From NCBI GenBank assembly GCA_003278095.1, contig QCHB01000001.1:1-64000 (forward strand): 64,000 nt of DNA, read 5' to 3'. Position 1 is the first letter of the stretch. The number at the start of each line of letters is the position of its first letter. Under the pieces are notes generated by a model. It was given only the letters and a program-made list of their open reading frames with translations, was not told where the DNA came from and ran no database searches. The position numbers and the translations under genes are program-made. Below, piece by piece: positions 18,247 through 26,699 of this stretch. This DNA comes from SAR116 cluster bacterium AG-390-L20. GTDB taxonomy: Bacteria; Pseudomonadota; Alphaproteobacteria; Puniceispirillales; Marisalimonadaceae.

Positions 18247-19505
18247 TCAAATGCTATTATTTCTTCTTTAGAAATAATATCTTTTATAGCTTCATTTTTT
18301 CTAATCTGAAAATCATTTTCATTATAAATCATAACTTCTATTGCATCTTTTCTTGCATTATAGTTAGATCTCATTACTGACGAATATGCACCAGTTGTTC
18401 TAATAGCTAATAGATCATTACCATCAACTTTACTTATTTTCCTGTCTAAGGCAAAAAAATCTCCAGTCTCACAAATTGGTCCAACTATGTCAGCAATAAT
18501 TTCAGTATTACTGATTTTCTTGACTGTTTCAATTTTATGATATGCGTCATATAAAGTAGGTCTAATTAAATTATTCATTGCAGCATCAACAATAATAAAA
18601 TTTTTTTCTTTAGTTTTTTTATTTCTTATCACTTTGGTAATTAGTATCCCTGCTTCTGCAATTAGGCTTCTTCCAGGTTCGAAACTTAAATAATAGTCAG
18701 ATTCTTTAAACAAACTTAAGATAATCTTCTTATAATTATTAAAATCAGGTTCTAAACTATTATCATAATTTATTCCAATTCCACCGCCCAAATCTAAAGT
18801 GGGCACTGTATATCCAGTAAATCTGAGTTCGTCAGCTAAATTTTTAAGATTTAAATATGCTCTATAAAAAAAATTAAAATCAAATATTTGTGATCCTATA
18901 TGCACTCCTAAACCAACTGGATTTATATAGTCTAATTGATGAAGCTTTTTGTAAATTGATTTTACATTTTGGAAATCTATTCCAAATTTAGTTTCTTTTT
19001 CACCAGTTGATATTTTTTTATGAGTTTTAGGAGCTATGTCAGGATTGACTCTTAGACATATGTTAGCAGTTAACTTAAGCCTAGAAGCAATTGTAGAAAT
19101 GTCGTTTAATTCTTCCTCTGACTCTATGTTGAATTGTAAAATATTATTTTTCAAAGCGAATTCAATTTCATGGTTATCTTTACCTACACCAGAAAATATT
19201 ATTTTTTGCGGTGACATTCCCGCTGCAATACATTTTTCAAATTCCCCTATTGAAACTATATCTGCTCCACAGCCTAATTTTGCAAAGTAGCTTATAACAC
19301 TTAAAGCGTCATTTGCTTTAACAGCATAATGAATATTTCCCTGAACTTCCTTTATGGTATCAAAAAAAGTATTATAACGTTCTTTCATTAGACCTGCATC
19401 ATATATAAACAGCGGTGTTCCATACTTTTCTGCTAATGAAGAAATTTTAATGCCTTGAATATTTAAATCACCATTTCCATCTCTATAAAACCCAATTTTA
19501 TGCAT
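18243..19505 (-). CDS. lysA: Diaminopimelate decarboxylase
   Basis: LysA decarboxylates meso-diaminopimelate to L-lysine, the last step of the pathway. The 420 residues form a PLP alanine-racemase-type barrel with the cofactor lysine K63 in HYAVKAND, the glycine-rich phosphate-binding loop DLGGGIGINY, FEPGRSLIAEAG, and the C-terminal beta domain with PICETGD, which supplies the catalytic cysteine from the dimer partner. I chose ATG 19503-19505, where the family homology begins. The in-frame ATG at 19568 would run through the LptM-like gene. The order argH, LptM, lysA is conserved in proteobacteria. Confidence 0.93.
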   Translation of the reverse strand: MHKIGFYRDGNGDLNIQGIKISSLAEKYGTPLFIYDAGLMKERYNTFFDTIKEVQGNIHYAVKANDALSVISYFAKLGCGADIVSIGEFEKCIAAGMSPQKIIFSGVGKDNHEIEFALKNNILQFNIESEEELNDISTIASRLKLTANICLRVNPDIAPKTHKKISTGEKETKFGIDFQNVKSIYKKLHQLDYINPVGLGVHIGSQIFDFNFFYRAYLNLKNLADELRFTGYTVPTLDLGGGIGINYDNSLEPDFNNYKKIILSLFKESDYYLSFEPGRSLIAEAGILITKVIRNKKTKEKNFIIVDAAMNNLIRPTLYDAYHKIETVKKISNTEIIADIVGPICETGDFFALDRKISKVDGNDLLAIRTTGAYSSVMRSNYNARKDAIEVMIYNENDFQIRKNEAIKDIISKEEIIAFD

Positions 19506-19513
19506 AATGAAAT

Positions 19514-19627
19514 CTATTGTTTTGAAATTATTTGTGAGGGCTTTAATGGTGTATCTTTCCTTCCACATCCATTAAATGAAAATACTAAAAAAAATAAAAT
19601 TATTAAAATTATAGATCTAAACTTCAT
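19514..19627 (-). CDS. lptM: LptM/YifL-like small lipoprotein
   Basis: A 37-codon gene between argH and lysA encodes a signal peptide with a long hydrophobic core and a lipobox-like FNGC at 18-21, followed by GRKDTPLKPSQ. The C-G-x-K-x-x-P-L-x-x-P pattern after the lipidated cysteine is the LptM (YifL) signature. In E. coli, LptM assists oxidation and assembly of the LPS translocon protein LptD. AAGGA stands eight bases before the ATG. The position between argH and lysA is the usual one for this lipoprotein in proteobacteria. It is easily missed because of its length. Confidence 0.82.
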   Translation of the reverse strand: MKFRSIILIILFFLVFSFNGCGRKDTPLKPSQIISKQ

Positions 19628-19631
19628 ATTT

Positions 19632-21026
19632 TTAATCCTTTAAAAACCTTTCTTTAGCTTTTTTAATTGCTAGTAAAACATTATCTGGTGCAGTGCCACC
19701 GTATGAGGTTCTTTTAGAAACAGAACTTTCTATTTTAAGAATATCTAATATCGAAATATCAACATTTGGAACTATAGTTTGAATTTCTTCTATTGTTAAA
19801 TTCTCTAAAGTAACTTCTTTTTTTTCAGCTAATAAAACAATCTTACCAGTTAAATGATGTGCATCCCTAAAAGGTATTTTAAGTTTTCCTACTAAATAGT
19901 CTGCAAAATCTGTTGCAGTTGGAAAACCTTTTTGAAGAGCTTCCATCATTTTGTCCGGGACAGGTTTAAGATTTTTTATCATTCCTTCCATATTGACAAT
20001 GCATAGTTCAATAGTTTTTGCAGTATCAAAAATTGGCTCTTTATCTTCTTGCATATCTTTCCCATAGGTCATTGGAAGGCCTTTAAGGACTGTCATTAAG
20101 CTAAGTAAATTACCAAATATTCTTCCAGGCTTTGCTCTTATTAATTCAGCAGCGTCAGGGTTTCTTTTTTGGGGCATGATACTTGATCCAGTTGTGTAGC
20201 TTTCAGGCAATTTAACAAAATTAAACCTATCTGAGGACCAGATTACTAACTCTTCGGCTAATCTTGACAAGTGAATAGCTATCAAGGATGATGAAGACAT
20301 AAATTCAATTGCAAAATCTCTATCTGATACAGAATCCATTGAATTTTCTGTAGGTTTACTAAAATCAAGTTTTTGAGCAACAAAATGCCTATCTATTGGA
20401 TAACTGGTACCTGCTAATGCTGCAGAGCCTAAAGGCAACTCATTCAATCTTTTTCTACAGTCATGTAATCTACCCCTGTCTCTACCAAGCATTTCGACAT
20501 AGGCAAGCAAATAATGTCCAAATGTAACTGGTTGTCCAACTTGTAGATGAGTATATCCTGGCATGAGAAGATCATAATAAGTTTCTGATTTTTCAATTAG
20601 TGTTCGTTGTAAACTCTTAAGATTTAGTTCAATTTGGTCTATTCTTTTTCTTAGCCATAATTTAATGTCGGTGGCAACTTGATCATTTCGTGATCGAGCA
20701 GTGTGTAATTTTTTACCTGCCTCACCAATTATTTCAATTAATCTATATTCAATATTCATATGAATATCTTCCAGTTTAACTGAAAAATTAAATTCATTAT
20801 TGGATATTTCTAATTCTATTTGTTTTAAGCCTGATTTAATTAATTCTAATTCATCTTTTGAAATAATATTTTGTTTTGAAAGCATTTCAGAATGGGCTAT
20901 GGATCCTTCAATATCTTCAATATACAAAATTTTATCAAATTGAATAGAAGAATTAAACTCTTCCATTATTTCATCGGTAGGAGCTAAAAATCGTCCACCC
21001 CATATTTTACTATTACTTTTTTTCAT
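19632..21026 (-). CDS. argH: Argininosuccinate lyase
   Basis: ArgH cleaves argininosuccinate to arginine and fumarate. The 464 residues are standard, with the fumarase/aspartase superfamily signature GSSIMPQKRNPD at about 281-292 (catalytic serine loop), the N-terminal SRNDQVATD (about 112-120) and GYTHLQVGQP (about 158-167), which carries the catalytic histidine. It is the first gene of the argH-LptM-lysA unit and is divergent from tlpA with a 50-base gap. A typical alphaproteobacterial neighbourhood. Confidence 0.96.
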   Translation of the reverse strand: MKKSNSKIWGGRFLAPTDEIMEEFNSSIQFDKILYIEDIEGSIAHSEMLSKQNIISKDELELIKSGLKQIELEISNNEFNFSVKLEDIHMNIEYRLIEIIGEAGKKLHTARSRNDQVATDIKLWLRKRIDQIELNLKSLQRTLIEKSETYYDLLMPGYTHLQVGQPVTFGHYLLAYVEMLGRDRGRLHDCRKRLNELPLGSAALAGTSYPIDRHFVAQKLDFSKPTENSMDSVSDRDFAIEFMSSSSLIAIHLSRLAEELVIWSSDRFNFVKLPESYTTGSSIMPQKRNPDAAELIRAKPGRIFGNLLSLMTVLKGLPMTYGKDMQEDKEPIFDTAKTIELCIVNMEGMIKNLKPVPDKMMEALQKGFPTATDFADYLVGKLKIPFRDAHHLTGKIVLLAEKKEVTLENLTIEEIQTIVPNVDISILDILKIESSVSKRTSYGGTAPDNVLLAIKKAKERFLKD

Positions 21027-21076
21027 TTTTAATCTATATTGGACTACTGCAAACTATCACTAAAACAACTATTAAT

Positions 21077-21610
21077 ATGCATACATCAAAATTTAGTAAA
21101 AAAATATTATTAATATTATACTTTTTAATTTTAAGTAATAATACTTCTTCTGCTGATTATATAGAAAAACTTAGAGATCCTATACAATTTCCTACATTCA
21201 CTATTTTAGATAGTAAAGAAAAACCAATAATTTTAAAGTTAAATAAAGATTTAGATAAAAATGGATATGTAGTAAATTTTTGGGCTACTTGGTGTGTTCC
21301 TTGCAAAAAGGAACTTCCTGATCTTAGTTCATTAGACCAAAAATTGGAAAATTACAAAATTGATGTGTTAACGATTTCAATTGATAAAAAAAATATTAAA
21401 GATCAAATCAAATTTCTATTAATTAATGGTGGATCCAATTTAACTCATTTTTTTGATAAAGAAATGAACATTTTTAAAGCGATGAAGTTAAGAGGAGTCC
21501 CTACAACTATATTAGTTGATAAAACAGGCTTAGTTATATCAAAGCATGAGGGCATTTTAAAATGGTCAGAAGATAAAGTCGTAAAAGAAATAATAAATTT
21601 ACTTAATTAG
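21077..21610 (+). CDS. tlpA: TlpA-like thiol:disulfide oxidoreductase
   Basis: The 177-residue exported thioredoxin-fold protein has a hydrophobic signal segment (about 9-26), the redox motif W-C-V-P-C (C73 and C76) and the cis-proline GVPTT near 150. Such proteins reduce disulfides in the periplasm, commonly for cytochrome c maturation or cytochrome oxidase copper-centre assembly. A heme A synthase elsewhere in the window fits a respiratory role, but the partner is not shown. It is divergent from argH, as in many alphaproteobacteria, and its 3' end overlaps the etfA stop by 12 bases. Confidence 0.88.
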   Translation: MHTSKFSKKILLILYFLILSNNTSSADYIEKLRDPIQFPTFTILDSKEKPIILKLNKDLDKNGYVVNFWATWCVPCKKELPDLSSLDQKLENYKIDVLTISIDKKNIKDQIKFLLINGGSNLTHFFDKEMNIFKAMKLRGVPTTILVDKTGLVISKHEGILKWSEDKVVKEIINLLN

Positions 21611-22528
21611 CTTTTCCATCTCTGGCACGGCCTTAAATAAATCATTAGAAAGTCCATAATCAGATACTGTAAAGATGGGAGCTTCTTCATCTTTATTTAT
21701 AGCCACTATAACTTTACTATCTTTCATGCCTGCTAAATGTTGTATTGCACCAGATATTCCAGCTGCAATATATAAATTAGGTGCTACAACTTTACCAGTT
21801 TGACCTACCTGCCAATCATTTGGAACATAGCCTGCGTCTACAGCAGCTCTACTGGCTCCCATTGCTGCGCCTAATTTATCTGCTAATTTTTCAAGAACTT
21901 TAAAATTTTCACTGGATCCCAGTCCTCTTCCGCCTGAGACAACAATATCAGCTGCAGTCAATTCAGGACGTTCATTTTTTGAAAGTTCAGAGCTTATATA
22001 TTTTGCTAAGTTAGTGTTTTTAGAAGGGTTGGCAGACACTATTTTAGCTTGTTTGTCAGTTAATGTAGCTTTCTCAAAAGCTGTAGTTCTTACAGTTATA
22101 ATTTTACAGTCATCACTACTTTTACATGTCGCAATAGCGTTACCTGCATATATTGGTCTTTTAAAAGTTTCATGATCAATAATTTCAATTATATCTGGAA
22201 TAATCATTACGTCTAACAATGCTGCTAAGCGTGGTGCTGTGTTTTTTCCATTTGCTGTGCTTGCAAACAAAATATGCGTATAATCATTCGCAATAGACTG
22301 AATTAAAAGACTTGTATTTTCAGCTAGGGGTTTTTCATAAATAGCGTCATTAGAAAATATAACTTGATTAACACCTTCGATTTTACTGCCAGCGTCAACT
22401 ACATCTTTGCAATTATAACCAATTACTAATAAATCTGTACTGCCAAGTTGTTTAGCAGCATTTACAGTATGTAAAGTCGCGGGCAATAAGTCAGTATTAT
22501 TATGCTCTGCTATAACAAGAATATTCAT
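21599..22528 (-). CDS. etfA: Electron transfer flavoprotein alpha subunit
   Basis: EtfA binds FAD and, with EtfB, carries electrons from acyl-CoA and other dehydrogenases to ETF-ubiquinone oxidoreductase. The 309 residues match. The C-terminal FAD domain shows VVSGGRGLGSSENF, GQTGKVVAPNLYIAAGISGA and HLAGMKDSKVIVAINKD, all hallmark segments. It follows etfB by 18 bases on the minus strand and is the last gene of a six-gene run beginning with yggT. The partner dehydrogenases are not in this window. Confidence 0.96.
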   Translation of the reverse strand: MNILVIAEHNNTDLLPATLHTVNAAKQLGSTDLLVIGYNCKDVVDAGSKIEGVNQVIFSNDAIYEKPLAENTSLLIQSIANDYTHILFASTANGKNTAPRLAALLDVMIIPDIIEIIDHETFKRPIYAGNAIATCKSSDDCKIITVRTTAFEKATLTDKQAKIVSANPSKNTNLAKYISSELSKNERPELTAADIVVSGGRGLGSSENFKVLEKLADKLGAAMGASRAAVDAGYVPNDWQVGQTGKVVAPNLYIAAGISGAIQHLAGMKDSKVIVAINKDEEAPIFTVSDYGLSNDLFKAVPEMEKLIK

Positions 22529-22546
22529 TTTTTAACCTCATACTAT

Positions 22547-23296
22547 TTATATTACTTTTGCTTCGTTTTTTAATTTGTCAACTAGCTCTTCAACTGTTTT
22601 TAACATAATCCCAGATTGACGTTTGGTAGGTTCTTCAACTTTCAAAATATCCAGCCTTTGTTCAATTTTTAAATTCAGCTCATCAACTTGAATTTGATTT
22701 ATTGGTTTCTTCTTTGCTTTCATTATATTTGGAAGGCTTGCATACCTTGGTTCATTTAATCTTAAATCTGTACTGATCACAGCAGGTAGTGCAACTTCTA
22801 TATTTTCTATACCTCCGTCAACTTCACGACTTACAACTGCTTTTTTGTCTGAAATCTCAACTTTACTTGCAAAAGTAGCCTGTGGCCAACCAAGTAAAGC
22901 AGCAATCATTTGTCCAGTAGCATTCATATCATCATCTATAGCCTGTTTTCCTAAAATCATTAGATCTATACTTTCCTTCTTAGCTACAGATGAAATAATT
23001 TTAGCTATGTTAAGAGGCTCAAGATTATTTGTAGCTTCTATAAAAATTCCGGAGTCAGCACCCATGGCAAGAGCATTCCTGATAGTTTCTTGAACTTGAG
23101 TTGGTCCAATTGAGATAGCAATTACCTCAGTAACTATTCCCTTTTCTTTAAGTCTTAAAGCTTCTTCAACAGCGATTTCATCGAAAGGGTTCATTGACAT
23201 TTTTACATTATCTAATTCCACACCGGATTTATCGCTTTTAACTCTAACCTTGACGTTATAGTCAACAACTCTTTTTACAGGTACTAAGACTTTCAA
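22547..23296 (-). CDS. etfB: Electron transfer flavoprotein beta subunit
   Basis: EtfB pairs with EtfA and binds AMP. The 249 residues are exactly the usual length from a TTG start at 23294-23296, with AAGGAG (23303-23308) six bases upstream and the family N-terminus [12 protein letters not shown] following. An ATG six codons earlier at 23314 would place the ribosome binding site inside the gene, so I prefer TTG. The ETF signature [11 protein letters not shown] (about 45) and [19 protein letters not shown]-type C-terminal segment ([15 protein letters not shown]) are clear. Confidence 0.95.
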   Translation of the reverse strand: MKVLVPVKRVVDYNVKVRVKSDKSGVELDNVKMSMNPFDEIAVEEALRLKEKGIVTEVIAISIGPTQVQETIRNALAMGADSGIFIEATNNLEPLNIAKIISSVAKKESIDLMILGKQAIDDDMNATGQMIAALLGWPQATFASKVEISDKKAVVSREVDGGIENIEVALPAVISTDLRLNEPRYASLPNIMKAKKKPINQIQVDELNLKIEQRLDILKVEEPTKRQSGIMLKTVEELVDKLKNEAKVI

Positions 23297-23330
23297 GTTA
23301 AACTCCTTTTCCACATCTATCTTTTATAAA

Positions 23331-23924
23331 TTATTTTTGATTTAAACCTGGTATCCACAATATATCTCTTAATCCATTTTCATTCAAAACTCTACACAAA
23401 ACAAACAATAAATCAGATAACCTGTTTAAATATGTTAATGATTTCATGTTGATTTCTTCTTCACTTGAAAGTAAACTTGTATTTCTTTCAGCCCTTCTAG
23501 CAATTGTTCTTGATACATGTAATAAAGAAGAAGCTTCTGAACCACCAGGTAGAATAAATGAATTTAATGCTGTTAAATCTGCATTATAGTGGTCTATTCT
23601 TTTTTCAAGTTTATCAATTTGACTTTTTTTAATTCTAAGTGGTGGATATTTTTGTTTACCTTTTAGTTTAGGAGTTGAAAGATCTGCACCTAAATCAAAT
23701 AAGTCATTTTGAATTTCTTTAATTAAATCCTTAATTTCAACTGATAAGGGATTTGAATTATCTTTATTTAGACAAAAATAAACCAGACCCAACGACGAAT
23801 TTAATTCATCTACAGATCCATATGCCTGCGGCCTTGATGAATGTTTAGGAACTCTACTCCCATCAGTCAAGCCTGTTGATCCATCGTCACCAGTTCGAGT
23901 GTAAATTTTATTTAGTTTAACCAT
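23331..23924 (-). CDS. ATP:cob(I)alamin adenosyltransferase, PduO type
   Basis: This enzyme transfers adenosyl from ATP to cob(I)alamin to make coenzyme B12. The 197 residues carry the PduO/MMAB signature: TRTGDDGSTGLTDGSRV near 9-25 (ATP loop), the YGSVDELNSSLG helix, and the SRTIARRAER helix near 140 with the conserved arginines and glutamate. Its presence implies the cell uses adenosylcobalamin. No B12-dependent enzyme is visible in this window. It overlaps the small twin-TM gene by eight bases. Confidence 0.93.
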   Translation of the reverse strand: MVKLNKIYTRTGDDGSTGLTDGSRVPKHSSRPQAYGSVDELNSSLGLVYFCLNKDNSNPLSVEIKDLIKEIQNDLFDLGADLSTPKLKGKQKYPPLRIKKSQIDKLEKRIDHYNADLTALNSFILPGGSEASSLLHVSRTIARRAERNTSLLSSEEEINMKSLTYLNRLSDLLFVLCRVLNENGLRDILWIPGLNQK

Positions 23925-24120
23925 TAGAATATTTCTTATACATTAAAAGACACACAAATATTAAAATAGCCACAGCTTGAAATATAATTCTATATCGCAT
24001 TAAAATATTACTGTTGGACTTGTTGTATTCACCTCCTCTAGCCATAGTGATAAGTCCCCAAGCTAAGATAAGAACTACTAAAAACATTGAGATAAATAAT
24101 GTAATATTAAACCAATCCAC
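23917..24120 (-). CDS. Small twin-transmembrane HIG1-like protein
   Basis: The 67-residue protein has two hydrophobic helices (about 5-26 and 44-62) separated by a short polar loop containing ARGGEYNKSNSN and LMRYRI. The pattern matches the short twin-transmembrane, HIG1-domain-like proteins that sit upstream of PduO and etf genes in alphaproteobacteria. HIG1 proteins associate with cytochrome oxidase in mitochondria; a respiratory role here is inference. It starts with GTG at 24118-24120, sharing its last base with the folD stop (TAGTG), which indicates coupled translation. Confidence 0.72.
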   Translation of the reverse strand: MDWFNITLFISMFLVVLILAWGLITMARGGEYNKSNSNILMRYRIIFQAVAILIFVCLLMYKKYSNG

Positions 24121-25040
24121 TAGAAATTTTCTCCTAAAAAGTTCGCAAAATCCTCTTTTTTATTTTTATAAGCAGCCTTAATAGTATTATGCATTAGGCA
24201 GGCAATTGTCATTGGGCCAACTCCTCCTGGTACAGGAGTTATTTTTTTTGCAATATCAACTACTTTTTTAAAATTAACATCACCAACAAGTTTAGTCTCA
24301 TTTGCTTTAGTTTCTGAGTTAACAAACTGCAATCTATTTATACCTACATCTATAATTATAGCATCCTTTTTTACATATGTGTCGTCAACCATCTCAGGAA
24401 TTCCTACCGCTGATATCAAAATATCTGCTTTTTTACAATGTTCGCGAAGATTTTCAGTTTTAGAGTGAGTTATTGTAACAGAACAATTGGAAGATAATAA
24501 AAGTGAGGCCATTGGCTTGCCAACAATGTTTGATCTACCAATAATTACAGCATTTTTCCCACTTAGTACTTTCAATTCATTTTTTAACATGTAAAAGCAA
24601 CCTAATGGTGTACATGGTATGAAATTAGGATCGCCCATAAATAGTTTACCGAAATTAGTTGGATGAAATCCATCAACATCTTTTATCGGGCTAATATTAT
24701 TAATAATTTTTCTTTCTGAAATATGAATTGGTAAAGGAAGTTGAACAAGAATACCGTCAACATTTTGATCATCATTTAGCTTAAATATTTTATTTAATAA
24801 ATCTTCTTCTGACACATTTCTAGAAAGAATTACTTCTACGGATCGTATTCCGTTTTTTTTTGCCGTACGTACTTTATTTTTCACATATATACTACTAGCT
24901 GTGTTGTCTCCAACTAATATTACAGCAAGACAGGGCTTTCGGTTGAAATTTTTAAAAAATTCAGTACTTAAAGGATGTAGTTTTTGCAGAAATTCTTCAG
25001 AATATCTTTTCCCGTCTATAATTTTTTTAAAATGTTCCAT
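24120..25040 (-). CDS. folD: Methylenetetrahydrofolate dehydrogenase/cyclohydrolase
   Basis: FolD interconverts 5,10-methylene-THF, methenyl-THF and 10-formyl-THF using NADP. The 306 residues include the conserved active-site segment SSIYVKNKVRTAKKNGI (Y and K for cyclohydrolase chemistry), VDGILVQLPLP, the Rossmann motif IGRSNIVGKP and the C-terminal signature PVPGGVGPMTIACLM. Clear and full length. It lies between yggT (ten bases upstream) and the twin-TM gene (one-base overlap). Confidence 0.96.
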   Translation of the reverse strand: MEHFKKIIDGKRYSEEFLQKLHPLSTEFFKNFNRKPCLAVILVGDNTASSIYVKNKVRTAKKNGIRSVEVILSRNVSEEDLLNKIFKLNDDQNVDGILVQLPLPIHISERKIINNISPIKDVDGFHPTNFGKLFMGDPNFIPCTPLGCFYMLKNELKVLSGKNAVIIGRSNIVGKPMASLLLSSNCSVTITHSKTENLREHCKKADILISAVGIPEMVDDTYVKKDAIIIDVGINRLQFVNSETKANETKLVGDVNFKKVVDIAKKITPVPGGVGPMTIACLMHNTIKAAYKNKKEDFANFLGENF

Positions 25041-25050
25041 AGATGTTGTC

Positions 25051-25335
25051 TTATAACCCTAATCTATAATCTTGAATTAAGTTTTTTATAAAACTTAGCA
25101 ATAGAATGACGATTACTGGTGATAAATCAATTCCTGATAGAGAAGGCATGTATCTCCTTATTTTCCCTAATAAGGGCTCATGTAATGAAATTAATGCACG
25201 AAATACGGCATTTATGATTTTATTATAACTATTTATCATTTGGAATTGAATCAGAAGAGTCATTATAACATAAATAAATAGAGTATATAGGTAGAGTGTA
25301 ATGATTTCATTTAATAATATTAAGAGTGCATTCAT
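25051..25335 (-). CDS. YggT family membrane protein
   Basis: The 94-residue protein has two long hydrophobic stretches (about 2-32 and 70-90) flanking the conserved YggT/CCB3 motif, here LISLHEPLLGKIRRYMP followed by GIDLSPVIVILLL. YggT homologues help insert or assemble membrane or heme proteins in chloroplasts, but the bacterial role is unclear. It heads the minus-strand run that continues with folD. In many relatives a DUF167 gene lies between them; here the gap is only ten bases and that gene is absent. Confidence 0.85.
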   Translation of the reverse strand: MNALLILLNEIITLYLYTLFIYVIMTLLIQFQMINSYNKIINAVFRALISLHEPLLGKIRRYMPSLSGIDLSPVIVILLLSFIKNLIQDYRLGL

Positions 25336-25448
25336 GACATTATGGTATAAGTAAAATATATATATATAAATAATTATTAATATTTAAAATACTACATTTA
25401 ATGTAAACTTTTGTCTATTTTACGAACTTCTATCAAAAGGAAAGCAAA

Positions 25449-26693
25449 GTGCTAATAAATATAAGAAAAAATCTTGTAAAATTAATTTTTAATCTATGCC
25501 TTATTTATAGTTTTATTCATTTCATTTTTCCCTCATTCGCTCTTGAAAGGAATGAAAGTTGGAAAGACGTTTTAAAAAAAGCATCTGGGCAGACTATATA
25601 TTTTCATGCATGGGGCGGAGCAAAAAATATTAATTCCTATATAAAATGGGCTGGAGGAGAAGTAAAAAAGAAGTATGATATTACTGTTAAACATGTAAAG
25701 GTTTCTGACACAGCAAATGTTGTCGCAAAGATTTTATCCGAAAAAAATGTAAAAAAAAATAATAATGGTTCAGTTGATTTAGTATGGATAAATGGCGAGA
25801 ATTTTTCATTAATGAAGAGTAATAACTTATTATTAAGTGAAAAATGGATATTTAATTTACCTAACTCAAAATTTTTAGATTTTAGTAATGATCCAAGCTT
25901 GCTTAATGACTTTGGAATACCAACTGATGGCATGGAAATGCCATGGGGAGTTTCTCAATTAAATTTTTATTATGATACTAAATATATAAATTCGCCCCCT
26001 AGATCTGCTCTAGAATTAAAAAATTACATAATTAAAAATAAAGGAAGGTTCACTTTTCCGCAGCCACCTGACTTTGTAGGTACTAGTTTTTTAAAGCAAA
26101 TTTTAATTGAACTTATTTCTGATAAAAAATTATTAAAATTGAAGTATGTTACTCAACAACATGAAAGAGAGCTTGAAACTTTGTGGCAATGGCTTGACGA
26201 AGTTACTCCTCACTTATGGAGAAGAGGCAAAAATTATCCATCAAACTACTCGGCTATAACTGAACTGGTAGCAGAAAGAGAAATAGATCTTGGAATGGCA
26301 TTTAATATTGCCCATGCTTCAAACTCTATATCTGAAGGCAAACTTTCAAATTCTGTTAGGAGTTATATTCACGACAAAGGTACGCTAGCTAATGTTCATT
26401 TTGTGGCTATACCATATAATTCTTCTAATAAAGCAGCTTCTAAAGTATTTGCAAACTTTTTAATCTCGCCTGAAGCCCAAATAAAAAAACAGAATAAAGA
26501 TTTTTGGGGAGATCCAAGCGTAATCTCTATAAATAAATTAAGTCAAAAGTGGAAAAACAAATTTTCAACTCTTCCTAGAGGCCTAGCTACATTAACTAAT
26601 GAAGATTTGAGAATGAAGCTTGAAGAACCCCATCCTTCATGGGTAAAAGTTATTGAAGATAAATGGATTAAAAAATATGGGTCTAGTAATTAA
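25449..26693 (+). CDS. ABC transporter substrate-binding protein, YnjB-like
   Basis: The 414-residue exported protein has a signal peptide (about 1-32, ending SFA before LERNES) and then a periplasmic binding-protein fold whose first strand reads TIYFHAWGGAKNIN, characteristic of the YnjB family of extracellular solute-binding proteins. Later landmarks are VDLVWINGENF (about 108), MPWGVSQLNFYYD (about 165), and MAFNIAHAS. YnjB substrates are not established, with thiamine-like or anionic ligands suggested only by family resemblance. The start is GTG (25449-25451) with AAGG upstream. It precedes its permease by six bases. Confidence 0.85.
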   Translation: MLINIRKNLVKLIFNLCLIYSFIHFIFPSFALERNESWKDVLKKASGQTIYFHAWGGAKNINSYIKWAGGEVKKKYDITVKHVKVSDTANVVAKILSEKNVKKNNNGSVDLVWINGENFSLMKSNNLLLSEKWIFNLPNSKFLDFSNDPSLLNDFGIPTDGMEMPWGVSQLNFYYDTKYINSPPRSALELKNYIIKNKGRFTFPQPPDFVGTSFLKQILIELISDKKLLKLKYVTQQHERELETLWQWLDEVTPHLWRRGKNYPSNYSAITELVAEREIDLGMAFNIAHASNSISEGKLSNSVRSYIHDKGTLANVHFVAIPYNSSNKAASKVFANFLISPEAQIKKQNKDFWGDPSVISINKLSQKWKNKFSTLPRGLATLTNEDLRMKLEEPHPSWVKVIEDKWIKKYGSSN

Positions 26694-26699
26694 ATATTC

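Noticed and set aside
19506-19568. Longer LysA starting at 19568
   Set aside because: The added region is the 3' part of the LptM-like gene in another frame, and LysA homology begins at 19505.
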